64,000 nucleotides of DNA from Amaricoccus sp047275745 (lineage in GTDB: Bacteria > Pseudomonadota > Alphaproteobacteria > Rhodobacterales > Rhodobacteraceae): NCBI RefSeq assembly GCF_047275745.1, contig NZ_JBKQWU010000019.1:1-64000 (forward strand), read 5' to 3'. Positions within the stretch are counted from its first letter, which is position 1. Each line of letters begins with the position of its first letter. The notes under the pieces were generated by a model. The model ran no database searches, was not told where the DNA came from, and was given only the letters and a program-made list of their open reading frames with translations. Below, piece after piece: positions 17,497 through 25,046 of the stretch. Both the position numbers and the translations under genes were made by a program.

Positions 17497-17628
17497 ATGA
17501 ACCCGCGCCTGAATCCGGACCTGAATCCGGACCTGAATCCGCGCATGAACTTGGACCGCGCCCGCGCCGCCTTTCCCCCATCCGCCGGCACGCGGGCGGG
17601 AACCGCTGGCCGGGAGGCGCGGCCATGA
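17497..17628 (+). CDS. Small proline/asparagine repeat protein, translationally coupled to the Bfd-like gene
   Basis: 43 residues beginning MNPRLNPDLNPDLNPRMN. The repeats come from four imperfect 12-bp units based on CTGAATCCGGAC. ATG 17497 follows GGGAGAGACCGCC, and the TGA overlaps the ATG of the next gene (ATGA at 17625), an arrangement expected for a real leader or coupling cistron. I recognise no family. The small gene behind dyad copy 3 also starts MNPR, so the two may share an origin. Confidence 0.45.
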   Translation: MNPRLNPDLNPDLNPRMNLDRARAAFPPSAGTRAGTAGREARP

Positions 17629-17876
17629 TCATCTGCTCCTGTACCGGCGTGACCGACCGCGACATCCATGAGACGATCGCCTGGATGCGCGCCTCCGACG
17701 CGCATACGCTGATCACCCCGGGCAAGGTCTACCGCGCGCTCGGCAAGGCGCCGCGCTGCGGCGGATGCATCCGGCTCTTCGTCGAGCGCATGCGGTCCGA
17801 CGAAGGGCTGGGCGTACCGGGCGACCTCCGCGCGCCCGCGCCGCGATGCGCCACGGCTGAGTCCCGGGCCGGCTGA
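17625..17876 (+). CDS. Bfd-like [2Fe-2S] ferredoxin domain protein
   Basis: 83 residues. It begins MIICSCTGVTDRDIHETI and continues to GKVYRALGKAPRCGGCIRLF. Cysteines 4, 6, 45 and 48 give the C-x-C...C-x2-C pattern of the BFD-like [2Fe-2S] domain. In bacterioferritin-associated ferredoxin this domain passes electrons for iron release. The last 25 residues are unrelated, alanine- and proline-rich. It sits behind a LAL-type dyad among catabolic genes and not next to a bacterioferritin gene. Here it may serve an iron-dependent oxygenase, or report iron status; both are inference. Confidence 0.8.
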   Translation: MIICSCTGVTDRDIHETIAWMRASDAHTLITPGKVYRALGKAPRCGGCIRLFVERMRSDEGLGVPGDLRAPAPRCATAESRAG

Positions 17877-17879
17877 ACC

Positions 17880-18090
17880 TCGGGCCGGCTGAGTCCCGAG
17901 TCTCGGACGCTGGCTGAGCCCCGCGCCAATCCAACCCGGGGCTCCGCGCCCTCCTCCCGCCCATGATCCCGCCCATTATCCGGCCGATGATCCCGGCCGA
18001 TGATCTCTCTGGCGCTGATCCCTCTGGCGCTGCGTGCCCGCGGGGGACCACGCCCGCGGGGCGCGCGACCGGCGGTTCCGCAGCATCGCG
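17880..18090. repeat. Gene-free stretch with imperfect short tandem repeats
   Basis: No credible gene lies here. It contains repeated GGCTGAGTCCCG-type units (17880-17925) and a series of CCGATGATCCCG/CCCATTATCCG units (17960-18005). These are followed by two CTGGCGCTGATC-type copies. The pattern resembles the 12-15 bp repeat expansions found elsewhere in the window. Confidence 0.5.
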
Positions 18091-18127
18091 AGCGAGCGCG
18101 CGCCCGTCCGCCGCGCGCCAGCCACGC

Positions 18128-18176
18128 CCCCCTCCACGGGTGGGGGGACCGGATCGGGAGGTGGCGGATACGCTCG
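18128..18176 (+). promoter_or_regulatory. LAL-type dyad promoter, copy 3
   Basis: Dyad C6-T-CC-ACG-GG-T-G6 at 18128-18148, about 18 bp of spacer, then GGATACGCTC (18167-18176) as -10-like element. The downstream small gene starts 68 bp after the dyad. Confidence 0.7.
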
Positions 18177-18216
18177 GATCATCGACGCCAAGAAGCGCCA
18201 GGATGGAGGAAACACG

Positions 18217-18408
18217 ATGAACCCGCGGCCCCAACCCGTCACGATCGCACCCATCGCGATCGCACCCGTCACGATGGCACCCGTTCCGCCCTGCGCCCGC
18301 CTCGCGGCGATCTGCGCGGCGATCGATGGCCGGGAGGTCACCTGCCCCGCCACGGCCCGGCGCACCTGCGCGACCCTCGCCGCGCTGCGGTCTGAAATCG
18401 CGGCCTGA
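18217..18408 (+). CDS. Small hypothetical protein (MNPR start)
   Basis: 63 residues. The first third is a proline-rich repeat (VTIAPIAIAPVTMAP) encoded by three 15-bp units at 18235-18279. The rest, LAAICAAIDGREVTCPATAR then TCATLAALRSEIAA, looks like a small helical domain with three cysteines. ATG 18217 is preceded by ATGGAGGAAACACG, an excellent ribosome site, and by dyad copy 3. That supports a genuine expressed gene. I recognise no family. Imperfect 15-bp CTGAACTGGGCGG repeats follow at 18405-18450. Confidence 0.55.
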   Translation: MNPRPQPVTIAPIAIAPVTMAPVPPCARLAAICAAIDGREVTCPATARRTCATLAALRSEIAA

Positions 18409-18535
18409 AATCGCAGCCTGAACTGGGCGGCCTGAACTGGGCGGGCCTCCCGGACCCGCCAACGAGACGGACCATCGCCGGAGCCCCGGCGGACATGACG
18501 CCTGCCTTTCTCGAAATCCCGTAGGAACCCAACAG

Positions 18536-19942
18536 ATGAAAAGAACGAACCCGGCCGTTTCGACGGCCGCGGGAGCCGGATGGGCGTGGTACGCCGTCGG
18601 CATCCTGCTGCTCGCCTATATCTTCTCGATCATGGACCGGCAGATCCTGACCCTGCTGGTCGGGCCGATCCAGGCGTCGCTCGGTGTCAACGACACCCAG
18701 ATCGGCCTGTTGCACGGCTTCACCTTCGCCGCCTTCTACGCGGTCATGGGACTGCCGATCGCCCGGATGATCGACCGCGGCAATCGCCCGGCGATCATCG
18801 CGACCGGGATCGCGCTCTGGAGCCTCGCCACCGCCGCGAGCGGGCTCGCCACCGACTTCTGGCATCTTGTCGCCGCGCGGACCGGCGTCGCCGTCGGCGA
18901 GGCGGTGCTGATCCCCGGCGCGGTCTCGCTCCTCGCCGACCTGTTCGCGCCCGAGCGGCGCGGCCGCGCCATGGGCATTCTCGGGACCGGCGGCCCGGTC
19001 GGCGCGGGTCTCGGCCTGCTCGCCGGCGGCCTCCTGCTCGGCCTCTTCACGGTGGCGCCCCCGGTCGTGCCGCTCCTCGGCGCGCTCGAACCCTGGCAGG
19101 CCACCTTCATCGCGGTCGGGCTACCGGGCGTCGCGATCGGGCTTCTGATGCTCATCGTGCCAGAGCCGCGCCGGGCGGGGGCCGCGCGCGGCGCGCAGGC
19201 GCCGGGCGTGCCGCTCTCGGCCACCATCGACTTCCTGAAGGGCAATGCGCGCACCTTCACCGCCGTGATGCTCGGCACCGGATCGCTCTTTCTCGCGGTC
19301 TACGGCTGGACCGGCTGGGCGCCGACCTATTTCGTGCGCGAGCTCGGCTGGACCTATCCGCAAGTCGGCAAGCTTCTCGGCGTCATCCTGACCGTCGCGG
19401 GCCCGGTCGGCGCGCTCGGCGGCGCCTGGCTCGCGGACCGCGGGCGCAAGCGCGGGGTGGCGACCGCCAATCTGCGGGTCGGCATGCTGAGCTGCGTCGG
19501 CATGGCGGTCGCGAGCACCGGCATGGTTCACGGCGGCGGAGAGGCGGCCTCGGTGGTGTTCCTCGCCCTCGGCGCGGTCTTCTCCTTCACCGTGATCGGC
19601 GTCGGAACCGTGATCATCCAGGAGACCGCCCCCGCGCCGATGCGCGGCCAGATCGCCGCGCTCTACACGGCGGTGCTCAACATCGTCGGCGCCGGCCTCG
19701 GCCCGGTCGCGGTCGGGGTGCTGACCGACTACGTGATCGGCGACGCCTCCGCCATCGGGACCGCGATCGTCGCGACCTGCGTGACCGCGAGCCTCGCCGG
19801 GCTGCTCCTCTTCCGCCTCGGCTTCGCGAGCTACGCCGCGACGCGCGCCGCGGCGGAGAACTGGCGCGCGCCGGCGCCCGTGCCCGTGCCGAACGAACCG
19901 GCGGCCTCGGCCGTCCCGGGGGCCGTCGCCGCCGCCCACTGA
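18536..19942 (+). CDS. MFS transporter (spinster-like organic anion carrier)
   Basis: 468 residues with twelve predicted membrane spans. The N-terminus reads AYIFSIMDRQILTLLVGPIQ, and the MFS signature is PIARMIDRGNRPAIIATG near residue 80. This start pattern (FxDR in the first helix) is typical of spinster-like and aromatic/organic-anion MFS carriers in alphaproteobacteria. The C-terminus is a short hydrophilic tail rich in Ala, Pro and Val. It lies 127 bp behind the MNPR small gene in the dyad-3 unit. A strong terminator follows, so this ends the transcription unit. Confidence 0.88.
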   Translation: MKRTNPAVSTAAGAGWAWYAVGILLLAYIFSIMDRQILTLLVGPIQASLGVNDTQIGLLHGFTFAAFYAVMGLPIARMIDRGNRPAIIATGIALWSLATAASGLATDFWHLVAARTGVAVGEAVLIPGAVSLLADLFAPERRGRAMGILGTGGPVGAGLGLLAGGLLLGLFTVAPPVVPLLGALEPWQATFIAVGLPGVAIGLLMLIVPEPRRAGAARGAQAPGVPLSATIDFLKGNARTFTAVMLGTGSLFLAVYGWTGWAPTYFVRELGWTYPQVGKLLGVILTVAGPVGALGGAWLADRGRKRGVATANLRVGMLSCVGMAVASTGMVHGGGEAASVVFLALGAVFSFTVIGVGTVIIQETAPAPMRGQIAALYTAVLNIVGAGLGPVAVGVLTDYVIGDASAIGTAIVATCVTASLAGLLLFRLGFASYAATRAAAENWRAPAPVPVPNEPAASAVPGAVAAAH

Positions 19943-20007
19943 CCGGCCGCTCCGCGCGATACGCGCCAGGCCTGACCTCCGAGCCCGCCTCCTAGGTTCG
20001 CTCCCTG

Positions 20008-20040
20008 GCCCGCCCCCAAGTCCGGGGGCGGGCTTTCGCT
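20008..20040 (+). terminator. Rho-independent terminator after MFS gene
   Basis: Arms GCCCGCCCCC (20008-20017) and GGGGGCGGGC (20024-20033) around AAGTCC, followed by TTTCGCTTTG. This closes the dyad-3 transcription unit before dyad copy 4. Confidence 0.85.
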
Positions 20041-20131
20041 TTGCCTGTCGTGACGCACCGCCCCCCCGGCCAGAGGATGCGGGCCACAGAGACGCGGGCC
20101 AGGGGGCGCGGAACCAGGAGACGCGGGCCAT

Positions 20132-20178
20132 ACCCCCTCCACGGGTGGGGGGACCGGGAGGCGCCGCCGCCGCTATCC
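20132..20178 (+). promoter_or_regulatory. LAL-type dyad promoter, copy 4
   Basis: The dyad, with one arm base changed (A-C5-T-CC-ACG-GG-T-G6), is at 20132-20152. After 19 bp comes GCTATCC (20172-20178). It sits between a terminator and the YeiH gene and starts a long run of same-strand genes reaching the acyl-CoA dehydrogenase at 26.8 kb. Confidence 0.7.
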
Positions 20179-20218
20179 CTCCGGCCAAGCGCGACAGGCG
20201 CACCTGGAGGAGATCGCA

Positions 20219-21313
20219 ATGCCCCCGTCGACCATCTACCCCACCCCCGGACACACCACCCTGGCCCCCGCCGCGACCCGGCCCGAGACGATCCGGCCCG
20301 CGGCGATCGAACACGGCTCCCGCCTCCGCGCCGGCCTCGAGCGCGCGACGGCGATCTGCGCCAATTCCTACCGGGGGGTGCTGCTCGCGCTCGCAGTGGC
20401 GGCCGCCGCCCGCTTCGTCTCCGACCATTACGGCGCGCCGGTGATGCTCTTCGCGCTGCTCTTCGGCATCGCCTTCAACTTCCTTGCCACCGACGACCGC
20501 TGCGCGCCCGGGATCGACTTCGCCTCGAAGACGCTGCTCAGGACCGGGGTGGCGCTGCTCGGCTTCCGGCTCAGCCTGACCGAGATCACCTCGCTCGGCG
20601 GCGACACGGTGCTCGCGACCGCGGGCCTTCTCGTCGCCACGATCGGCTTCGGCGTCGTCGCGGCGCCGATCCTCGGCCGGCGCTGGCGCTTCGGGCTCCT
20701 GACCGGGGGCGCGGTCGCGATCTGCGGCGCCTCGGCGGCGCTGGCGATCGCGGCGGTGCTGCCGAGGCGGGGCGATCTCGAGAAGGACACGCTCTTCACC
20801 GTCATGGCGGTCACCGCGCTCTCGACCGTGGCGATGATCACCTATCCGATCGTGACCCGGCTGCTCGGCTTCGACGACACCGAGACCGGCTTCCTGATCG
20901 GGGCGACCATCCACGACGTCGCCCAGGTCGTCGGCGTCGGCTATTCGGTGAGCGAGACCGCCGGCGGCGTCGCCACGCTCGTCAAGCTCGAACGCGTCGC
21001 CATGCTGCCGCTCGTGCTTCTCGCGATCACGCTCCTCGGCGGCGGCGCGGGCAAGGGCGCGGGCCTGCCGACCTTCCTGATCGGTTTCGTCGCCTGCGTG
21101 ATCCTGAACAGCACCGGCGCCGTCCCCGAAGCCGCGCGGATCGCCGCCACCAACGCGTCGCAGTGGCTCCTGACCGTCGCCATCGCCGCCCTCGGCGTCC
21201 GCACCTCGATCAAGTCGATGCTCGACCTCGGCCCGCGCCATTTCGCCCTCGTCGTGGCGGAGACCCTGTTCCTGCTCGGCGCCGCGATCCTCGTGGTCCG
21301 CTTCGTTCTCTGA
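20219..21313 (+). CDS. YeiH-family putative sulfate exporter
   Basis: 364 residues, ten to eleven hydrophobic helices. Family blocks are LLRTGVALLGFRLSLTEI, TGGAVAICGASAALAIAAVL, GATIHDVAQVVGVGYSVS and ALGVRTSIKSML. Members (PF03601) are proposed sulfate or sulfite exporters and occur next to sulfonate catabolism genes. With a TauD-type dioxygenase in the same proposed regulon, export of sulfite or sulfate from an organosulfur substrate is an attractive but unproven role. ATG 20219 follows CTGGAGGAGATCGCA. Confidence 0.85.
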   Translation: MPPSTIYPTPGHTTLAPAATRPETIRPAAIEHGSRLRAGLERATAICANSYRGVLLALAVAAAARFVSDHYGAPVMLFALLFGIAFNFLATDDRCAPGIDFASKTLLRTGVALLGFRLSLTEITSLGGDTVLATAGLLVATIGFGVVAAPILGRRWRFGLLTGGAVAICGASAALAIAAVLPRRGDLEKDTLFTVMAVTALSTVAMITYPIVTRLLGFDDTETGFLIGATIHDVAQVVGVGYSVSETAGGVATLVKLERVAMLPLVLLAITLLGGGAGKGAGLPTFLIGFVACVILNSTGAVPEAARIAATNASQWLLTVAIAALGVRTSIKSMLDLGPRHFALVVAETLFLLGAAILVVRFVL

Positions 21314-21343
21314 CCCTCACCCATGCCTCAGGAAGCGAACCCC

Positions 21344-22504
21344 GTGAAATTCCCCCTCCTCGCCCTGCCCCCGGCCGCTCTGGCTCTGACCGCCCTGCCT
21401 CTGGCTGTTCTGGCCCCGGCTGTTCTGGCCCTGGCCGCCCCCTCGGCCGCCCTGGCCGGCGGTCTCGAAAAATCCGGCCAGCCGGTGACGCTGCTCTTCG
21501 AGAAGGGCGATGTCGTCAATCTCGAACTCGCCTACGGCATGCCGACCGTCACCGGCACCGACTCCCTCGGCAACGGGAGCGACGATTCCGCCGAGGATTT
21601 CCTGCGCTACGGCGGCGGCGTGAAGATGGATTTCAACGAGAAATGGTCCGCCGCGCTGATCATCGACGAGCCCTATGGCGCCGATCTCGCCTATGCGCCG
21701 AGCGATTTCGCCTTCGGCGGCGCCTTCGCCGATTTCCATTCGATCGCGGCGACCGGCCTCCTGCGCTACCGGATCAACGGGAATTTCAGCCTGCACGGCG
21801 GCCTGCGCCTCGCCCGTTTCGGCGGCGACGCGGCGACCGAGGGCGCCGCCTACGGGCCGCTGTCGGGCTATTCCTTCGAGGGGGACGACGACTGGGGCCT
21901 GGGCCTCGTGGTCGGGGCCGCCTACGAGATCCCGGAGAAGGCGCTGCGGATCGCCCTGACCTTCTCCTCGGCGATCGACTTCGAGCTCGACTCGCGCGAG
22001 ACCTTCCCCGACGCCGCCGGCGGCCGGACCGTCGCGGGCACGACGCCGATCTCCATGCCCCGGTCGATCAATCTCGACTTCCAGACCGGGATCGCCCCGA
22101 GGACGCTCCTCTTCGGTTCGATGCGCTGGACGAACTACGAGGGCTGGGAGGTGCGCGCCCCCGGGCTTGCCGAGAACTTCGACGCGATCCTCGCCTCGAA
22201 GGACTACAACATCTGGAATTACAAGCTCGGCATCGGCCATCAGTTCAACGCGCACTGGGCCGGCGCCGCGCATGTGGTCTACGAGCCCGCCATCGGCAAG
22301 ACGCTTGGCCCCCTCAACCCGACCGACGGCGCCTTCGGCCTCGGCGCGGGCGCGAGCTACACCACCGATTCCGGCGTCAGGATCAGCGGCGGTGTCGAGT
22401 ACCGCCGGCTCGGCAGCTCGGACATCCAGGGCCCTCTGGCAAGCGCCGATTTCCGGGACAACGACGCGCTCGGCATCGGCCTCTCGATCACCGCGCCGTT
22501 CTGA
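21344..22504 (+). CDS. FadL/OmpP1/TodX-family outer-membrane transport protein
   Basis: 386 residues from GTG 21344, which follows AGGAAGCGAACCCC. An in-frame ATG at 21323 has no ribosome site. A signal peptide ends near AAPSAALAGG, and its hydrophobic core (LALTALPLAVLAP and onward) is built from repeated CTGGCTGTTCTGGCC-like units. The mature part is a beta-barrel of alternating residues (LRYRINGNFSLHGGLRLAR, FGSMRWTNYEGWEV, GVEYRRLGSSDI, ending ITAPF with terminal Phe). FadL proteins admit long-chain fatty acids or other hydrophobic compounds. Its position before an acyl-CoA ligase and an acyl-CoA dehydrogenase fits uptake of a hydrophobic carboxylate. Confidence 0.88.
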   Translation: MKFPLLALPPAALALTALPLAVLAPAVLALAAPSAALAGGLEKSGQPVTLLFEKGDVVNLELAYGMPTVTGTDSLGNGSDDSAEDFLRYGGGVKMDFNEKWSAALIIDEPYGADLAYAPSDFAFGGAFADFHSIAATGLLRYRINGNFSLHGGLRLARFGGDAATEGAAYGPLSGYSFEGDDDWGLGLVVGAAYEIPEKALRIALTFSSAIDFELDSRETFPDAAGGRTVAGTTPISMPRSINLDFQTGIAPRTLLFGSMRWTNYEGWEVRAPGLAENFDAILASKDYNIWNYKLGIGHQFNAHWAGAAHVVYEPAIGKTLGPLNPTDGAFGLGAGASYTTDSGVRISGGVEYRRLGSSDIQGPLASADFRDNDALGIGLSITAPF

Positions 22505-22536
22505 GCGCCCCTCCCCCCCGAAACGATGAGACCGAC

Positions 22537-22758
22537 ATGACCACGCAAGACGAGACGAAATCGACCATGCCCGGCGCGACCAGGGCCGCCGCCCGCGCGA
22601 AGAACCTGCGCGCGCTCGCGGAGCTTCAGGCGGGTTTCGCACAGCACCGCGTCGAGATGTCGGCGACCTACGCCAGGGAACTCGCCGATCTCGCCCGCGC
22701 GGGGTCGGAGCGGACGATCGCCCCGATCGCCGACCTCCTGAGGAAGCCGGCCTCCTGA
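22537..22758 (+). CDS. Small helical hypothetical protein
   Basis: 73 residues: a short polar N-terminus, then a predicted continuous helix (ARAKNLRALAELQAGFAQHR, YARELADLARAGSERTIAPI). It lies between the porin and the acyl-CoA ligase on the same strand. The amphipathic helix and the nearby polyester-enzyme remnant would fit a small phasin-like granule protein. I do not recognise a family and the call is only that it is probably expressed. Confidence 0.45.
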   Translation: MTTQDETKSTMPGATRAAARAKNLRALAELQAGFAQHRVEMSATYARELADLARAGSERTIAPIADLLRKPAS

Positions 22759-22873
22759 GAAACACGACCGCCGGCTGATCGCGCCGGCCCGGAAAACAAA
22801 TGCGAACAAACAAATCGGAACAAACACATGCGAACGGCGGCGAGGGCCGCGTGAACCGCGAAAGGGTGGAAAA

Positions 22874-24538
22874 GTGAACATGTCCCCGACCAGTCCCCAG
22901 GGCAGGCCCGTGCCGCGGGAGATCGACGCCGATGCCTGTCCCTCGGTCGTCGCGCTCTTCGACGCGGCCGTCGCCCGCTTCGGCGACAAGCCCGCCTTCG
23001 AGTGTTTCGGCCAGACGATGAGCTACCGCGAGATCGACGCCGCCGCGACCGCGGTCGCCGCCTGGCTGCGGACCCGGCTCGGGGTGAGGACCGGCGACCG
23101 CGTGGCGCTGATGTGCCCGAACATCCTCGCCTTTCCGATCGCCATGCTCGGCATCATCCGGGCCGGGGCGGCGCAGGTGAACGTCAACCCGCTCTACACG
23201 CCGCGCGAACTGGCGCACCAGCTGAACGACGCCGGCGTCGAGACGATCCTCATCTTCGGAGGCTCCACCCCGACGCTCGCCGAGATTATCGGCGAGACGC
23301 CGGTCCGGACGGTGATCACCATCGATCCCGGCGACGGGATGCCCGGTGGCGCGCTCGACGGTGGGGCGCTTCCCACGCCGCCGGTCGATCCCCGGCTCGA
23401 AGGCGCGGTCCGCTTCGCCGATGTGCTCGCGGAAGGCGCCGGGCTCGCCTTCGAGCCGGTCGCGCTCACCGGCGACGACATCCTGTTCTTCCAGTACACC
23501 GGCGGCACCACCGGCCTCTCGAAGGGCGCGCTGCTCAGCCACCGGAACCTCGTCGCCAATACCGCGCAGTTCAAGGCCTTCCTGCCCGAGGCGACCGAGC
23601 CCGGCGCCGAGGTGCTCGTGCTCGCCCTGCCGCTCTACCACATCTTCGGGCTGATGATGATGCTCGCCTATGCCTCCATCGGCGCCCGGGCGGTTCTGAT
23701 CCCGAACCCGCGCGACATGGACGCCTTCATCGACGCGATCCGGGACGCGCGGATCTCGGTGCTGCCGGCGGTCAACACGCTCTTCCAGGGGCTCACCATG
23801 CACCCGCGGTTCGAGGAGATCGACCTCTCGAACTACAAGATCGCCATCGGCGGCGGGGCGGCGGTGATCCCGGCGACCTCGGAACGGTGGAAGGCGCTGA
23901 CCGGCCACCACATCAAGGAAGGCTACGGCCTGTCCGAGACCTCGCCGATCCTCTGCCTGAACCCGATCGCCCCGCACCCTTCATCGGGGGAGGCCTTCTC
24001 CGGCACCTGCGGCCTGCCGCTGCCATCGACCGAGATCCGGCTGCTCGACGACGAGGGCCGCGAGGTGCCCGAGGGCGAGGCCGGCGAGATCTGCGCCCGC
24101 GGGCCGCAGGTGATGTGGGGCTACTGGAACAACGAGCCCGCCAACGCCGCCGCCTTCACCGACGACGGTTTCTTCCGCACGGGCGACGTCGGCGTCTTCA
24201 CGCCCGAGGGCTACGTCAGGATCGTCGACCGCAAGAAGGACATCATCCTCGTCTCGGGCTTCAACGTCTATCCGAACGAGGTCGAGGCCGCCGTCTCTGC
24301 CTGCGCCGGCGTCGCCGAATGCGCCTGCGTCGGCGTCCCCGACGAAAGGAGCGGCGAGGCGGTCCGCGTCTACGCCGTCAAGGCTCCGGGCGCGAGCGTC
24401 GGCGAGGCGGAGGTCATCGCGCACTGCCGGGGCGCGCTCGCCGGCTACAAGGTGCCGAGGCGGATCGTCTTCCTCGACGCGCTGCCGAAGTCGAATGTCG
24501 GCAAGATCCTGCGGCGCGAACTGCGCGCGCCGGCCTGA
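22874..24538 (+). CDS. fadD: Long-chain fatty acid-CoA ligase
   Basis: 554 residues, full length. All adenylation motifs are present: the P-loop YTGGTTGLSKGALLSH near 212-227, GYGLSETSP near 351, TGDVG near 436, and the C-terminal lysine in LPKSNVGKILRREL. It converts a fatty or other hydrophobic acid to its CoA ester via an acyl-AMP. It starts at GTG 22874 or ATG 22880 after AAAGGGTGGAAAA. Placed between a FadL-like porin and an acyl-CoA dehydrogenase, it supplies the activation step. Unlike the ligase-like gene at 16.5 kb it appears intact. A distantly related methylmercaptopropionate-CoA ligase (DmdB) function cannot be excluded. Confidence 0.88.
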   Translation: MNMSPTSPQGRPVPREIDADACPSVVALFDAAVARFGDKPAFECFGQTMSYREIDAAATAVAAWLRTRLGVRTGDRVALMCPNILAFPIAMLGIIRAGAAQVNVNPLYTPRELAHQLNDAGVETILIFGGSTPTLAEIIGETPVRTVITIDPGDGMPGGALDGGALPTPPVDPRLEGAVRFADVLAEGAGLAFEPVALTGDDILFFQYTGGTTGLSKGALLSHRNLVANTAQFKAFLPEATEPGAEVLVLALPLYHIFGLMMMLAYASIGARAVLIPNPRDMDAFIDAIRDARISVLPAVNTLFQGLTMHPRFEEIDLSNYKIAIGGGAAVIPATSERWKALTGHHIKEGYGLSETSPILCLNPIAPHPSSGEAFSGTCGLPLPSTEIRLLDDEGREVPEGEAGEICARGPQVMWGYWNNEPANAAAFTDDGFFRTGDVGVFTPEGYVRIVDRKKDIILVSGFNVYPNEVEAAVSACAGVAECACVGVPDERSGEAVRVYAVKAPGASVGEAEVIAHCRGALAGYKVPRRIVFLDALPKSNVGKILRRELRAPA

Positions 24539-24551
24539 GGAGGAGGGAGAG

Positions 24552-24645
24552 ATGCCCGTGCCCGCGGGCTACAGCGCCGCGACGCGCCGAGGGCGCCGGC
24601 AAGCCGGCGGTTGTGGGCGAATTGCTCGCTCTCGTCGTCGCATGA
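24552..24645 (+). pseudogene. Remnant of a small gene after the ligase
   Basis: A very strong ribosome site (GGAGGAGGGAGAG) precedes ATG 24552, which opens MPVPAGYSAAT. The continuing frame becomes arginine-rich. A one-step frame change instead yields EGAGKPAVVGELLALVVA, ending in a TGA that overlaps the ATG at 24642. That is the organisation of a former operon gene reduced by internal deletion and frameshift. The family is not identifiable. Confidence 0.35.
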
Positions 24646-24659
24646 CCGGGGAGAAGACC

Positions 24660-25046
24660 ATGTCCACGCAACGCATGGAGACCGCGGCGGATCTGGCCGG
24701 TTCGGCGGTCGGGCTCACCGCCGCCGCCCTGGCGCGGCCGGTCGAGACCTGGGCGGCGTCGGTCACGATCGGCCGCGAGGTGCTCGCGAGCCTGACCGAC
24801 GGCGCGGCCAGCGCCGCGGTCAAGGGCGACAAGCGGTTCCGCGGCCCGGTCTGGAGCTCGAACCCGGCAGGCCGGGTCATCGCGAGCCGCCTGCCGCGGG
24901 CCCGGCTCGAACTGGTCCCCCGCGGCCATCTCTTCGTCCTGACCGATCCCGCCGGCACGGCCGCGCGGATCGAGGAGTTCATCCACGACCGCGCGCGCCC
25001 GGCGCCGCGCGCCCCTTCCCCCCATTCCCCGAGGCACAGCCAATGA
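24660..25046 (+). pseudogene. Internally deleted PHA synthase/depolymerase-like gene
   Basis: 128 residues in an open frame from ATG 24660 (ribosome site GGGGAGAAG); ATG 24642 and 24552 are in frame upstream. Residues 30-70 resemble the N-terminal region of polyhydroxyalkanoate synthases (GDKRFRGPVWSSNP; compare the D-[RK]-RF-x-x-P-x-W-x-x-NP block). Residues 75-115 resemble the C-terminus of PHA depolymerase/hydrolases (ASRLPRARLELVPRGHLFVL, containing the catalytic-His region). The lipase box and catalytic aspartate between them are missing. The best reading is an in-frame internal deletion of a much longer alpha/beta hydrolase gene. It overlaps the next start codon by four bases. Confidence 0.5.
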
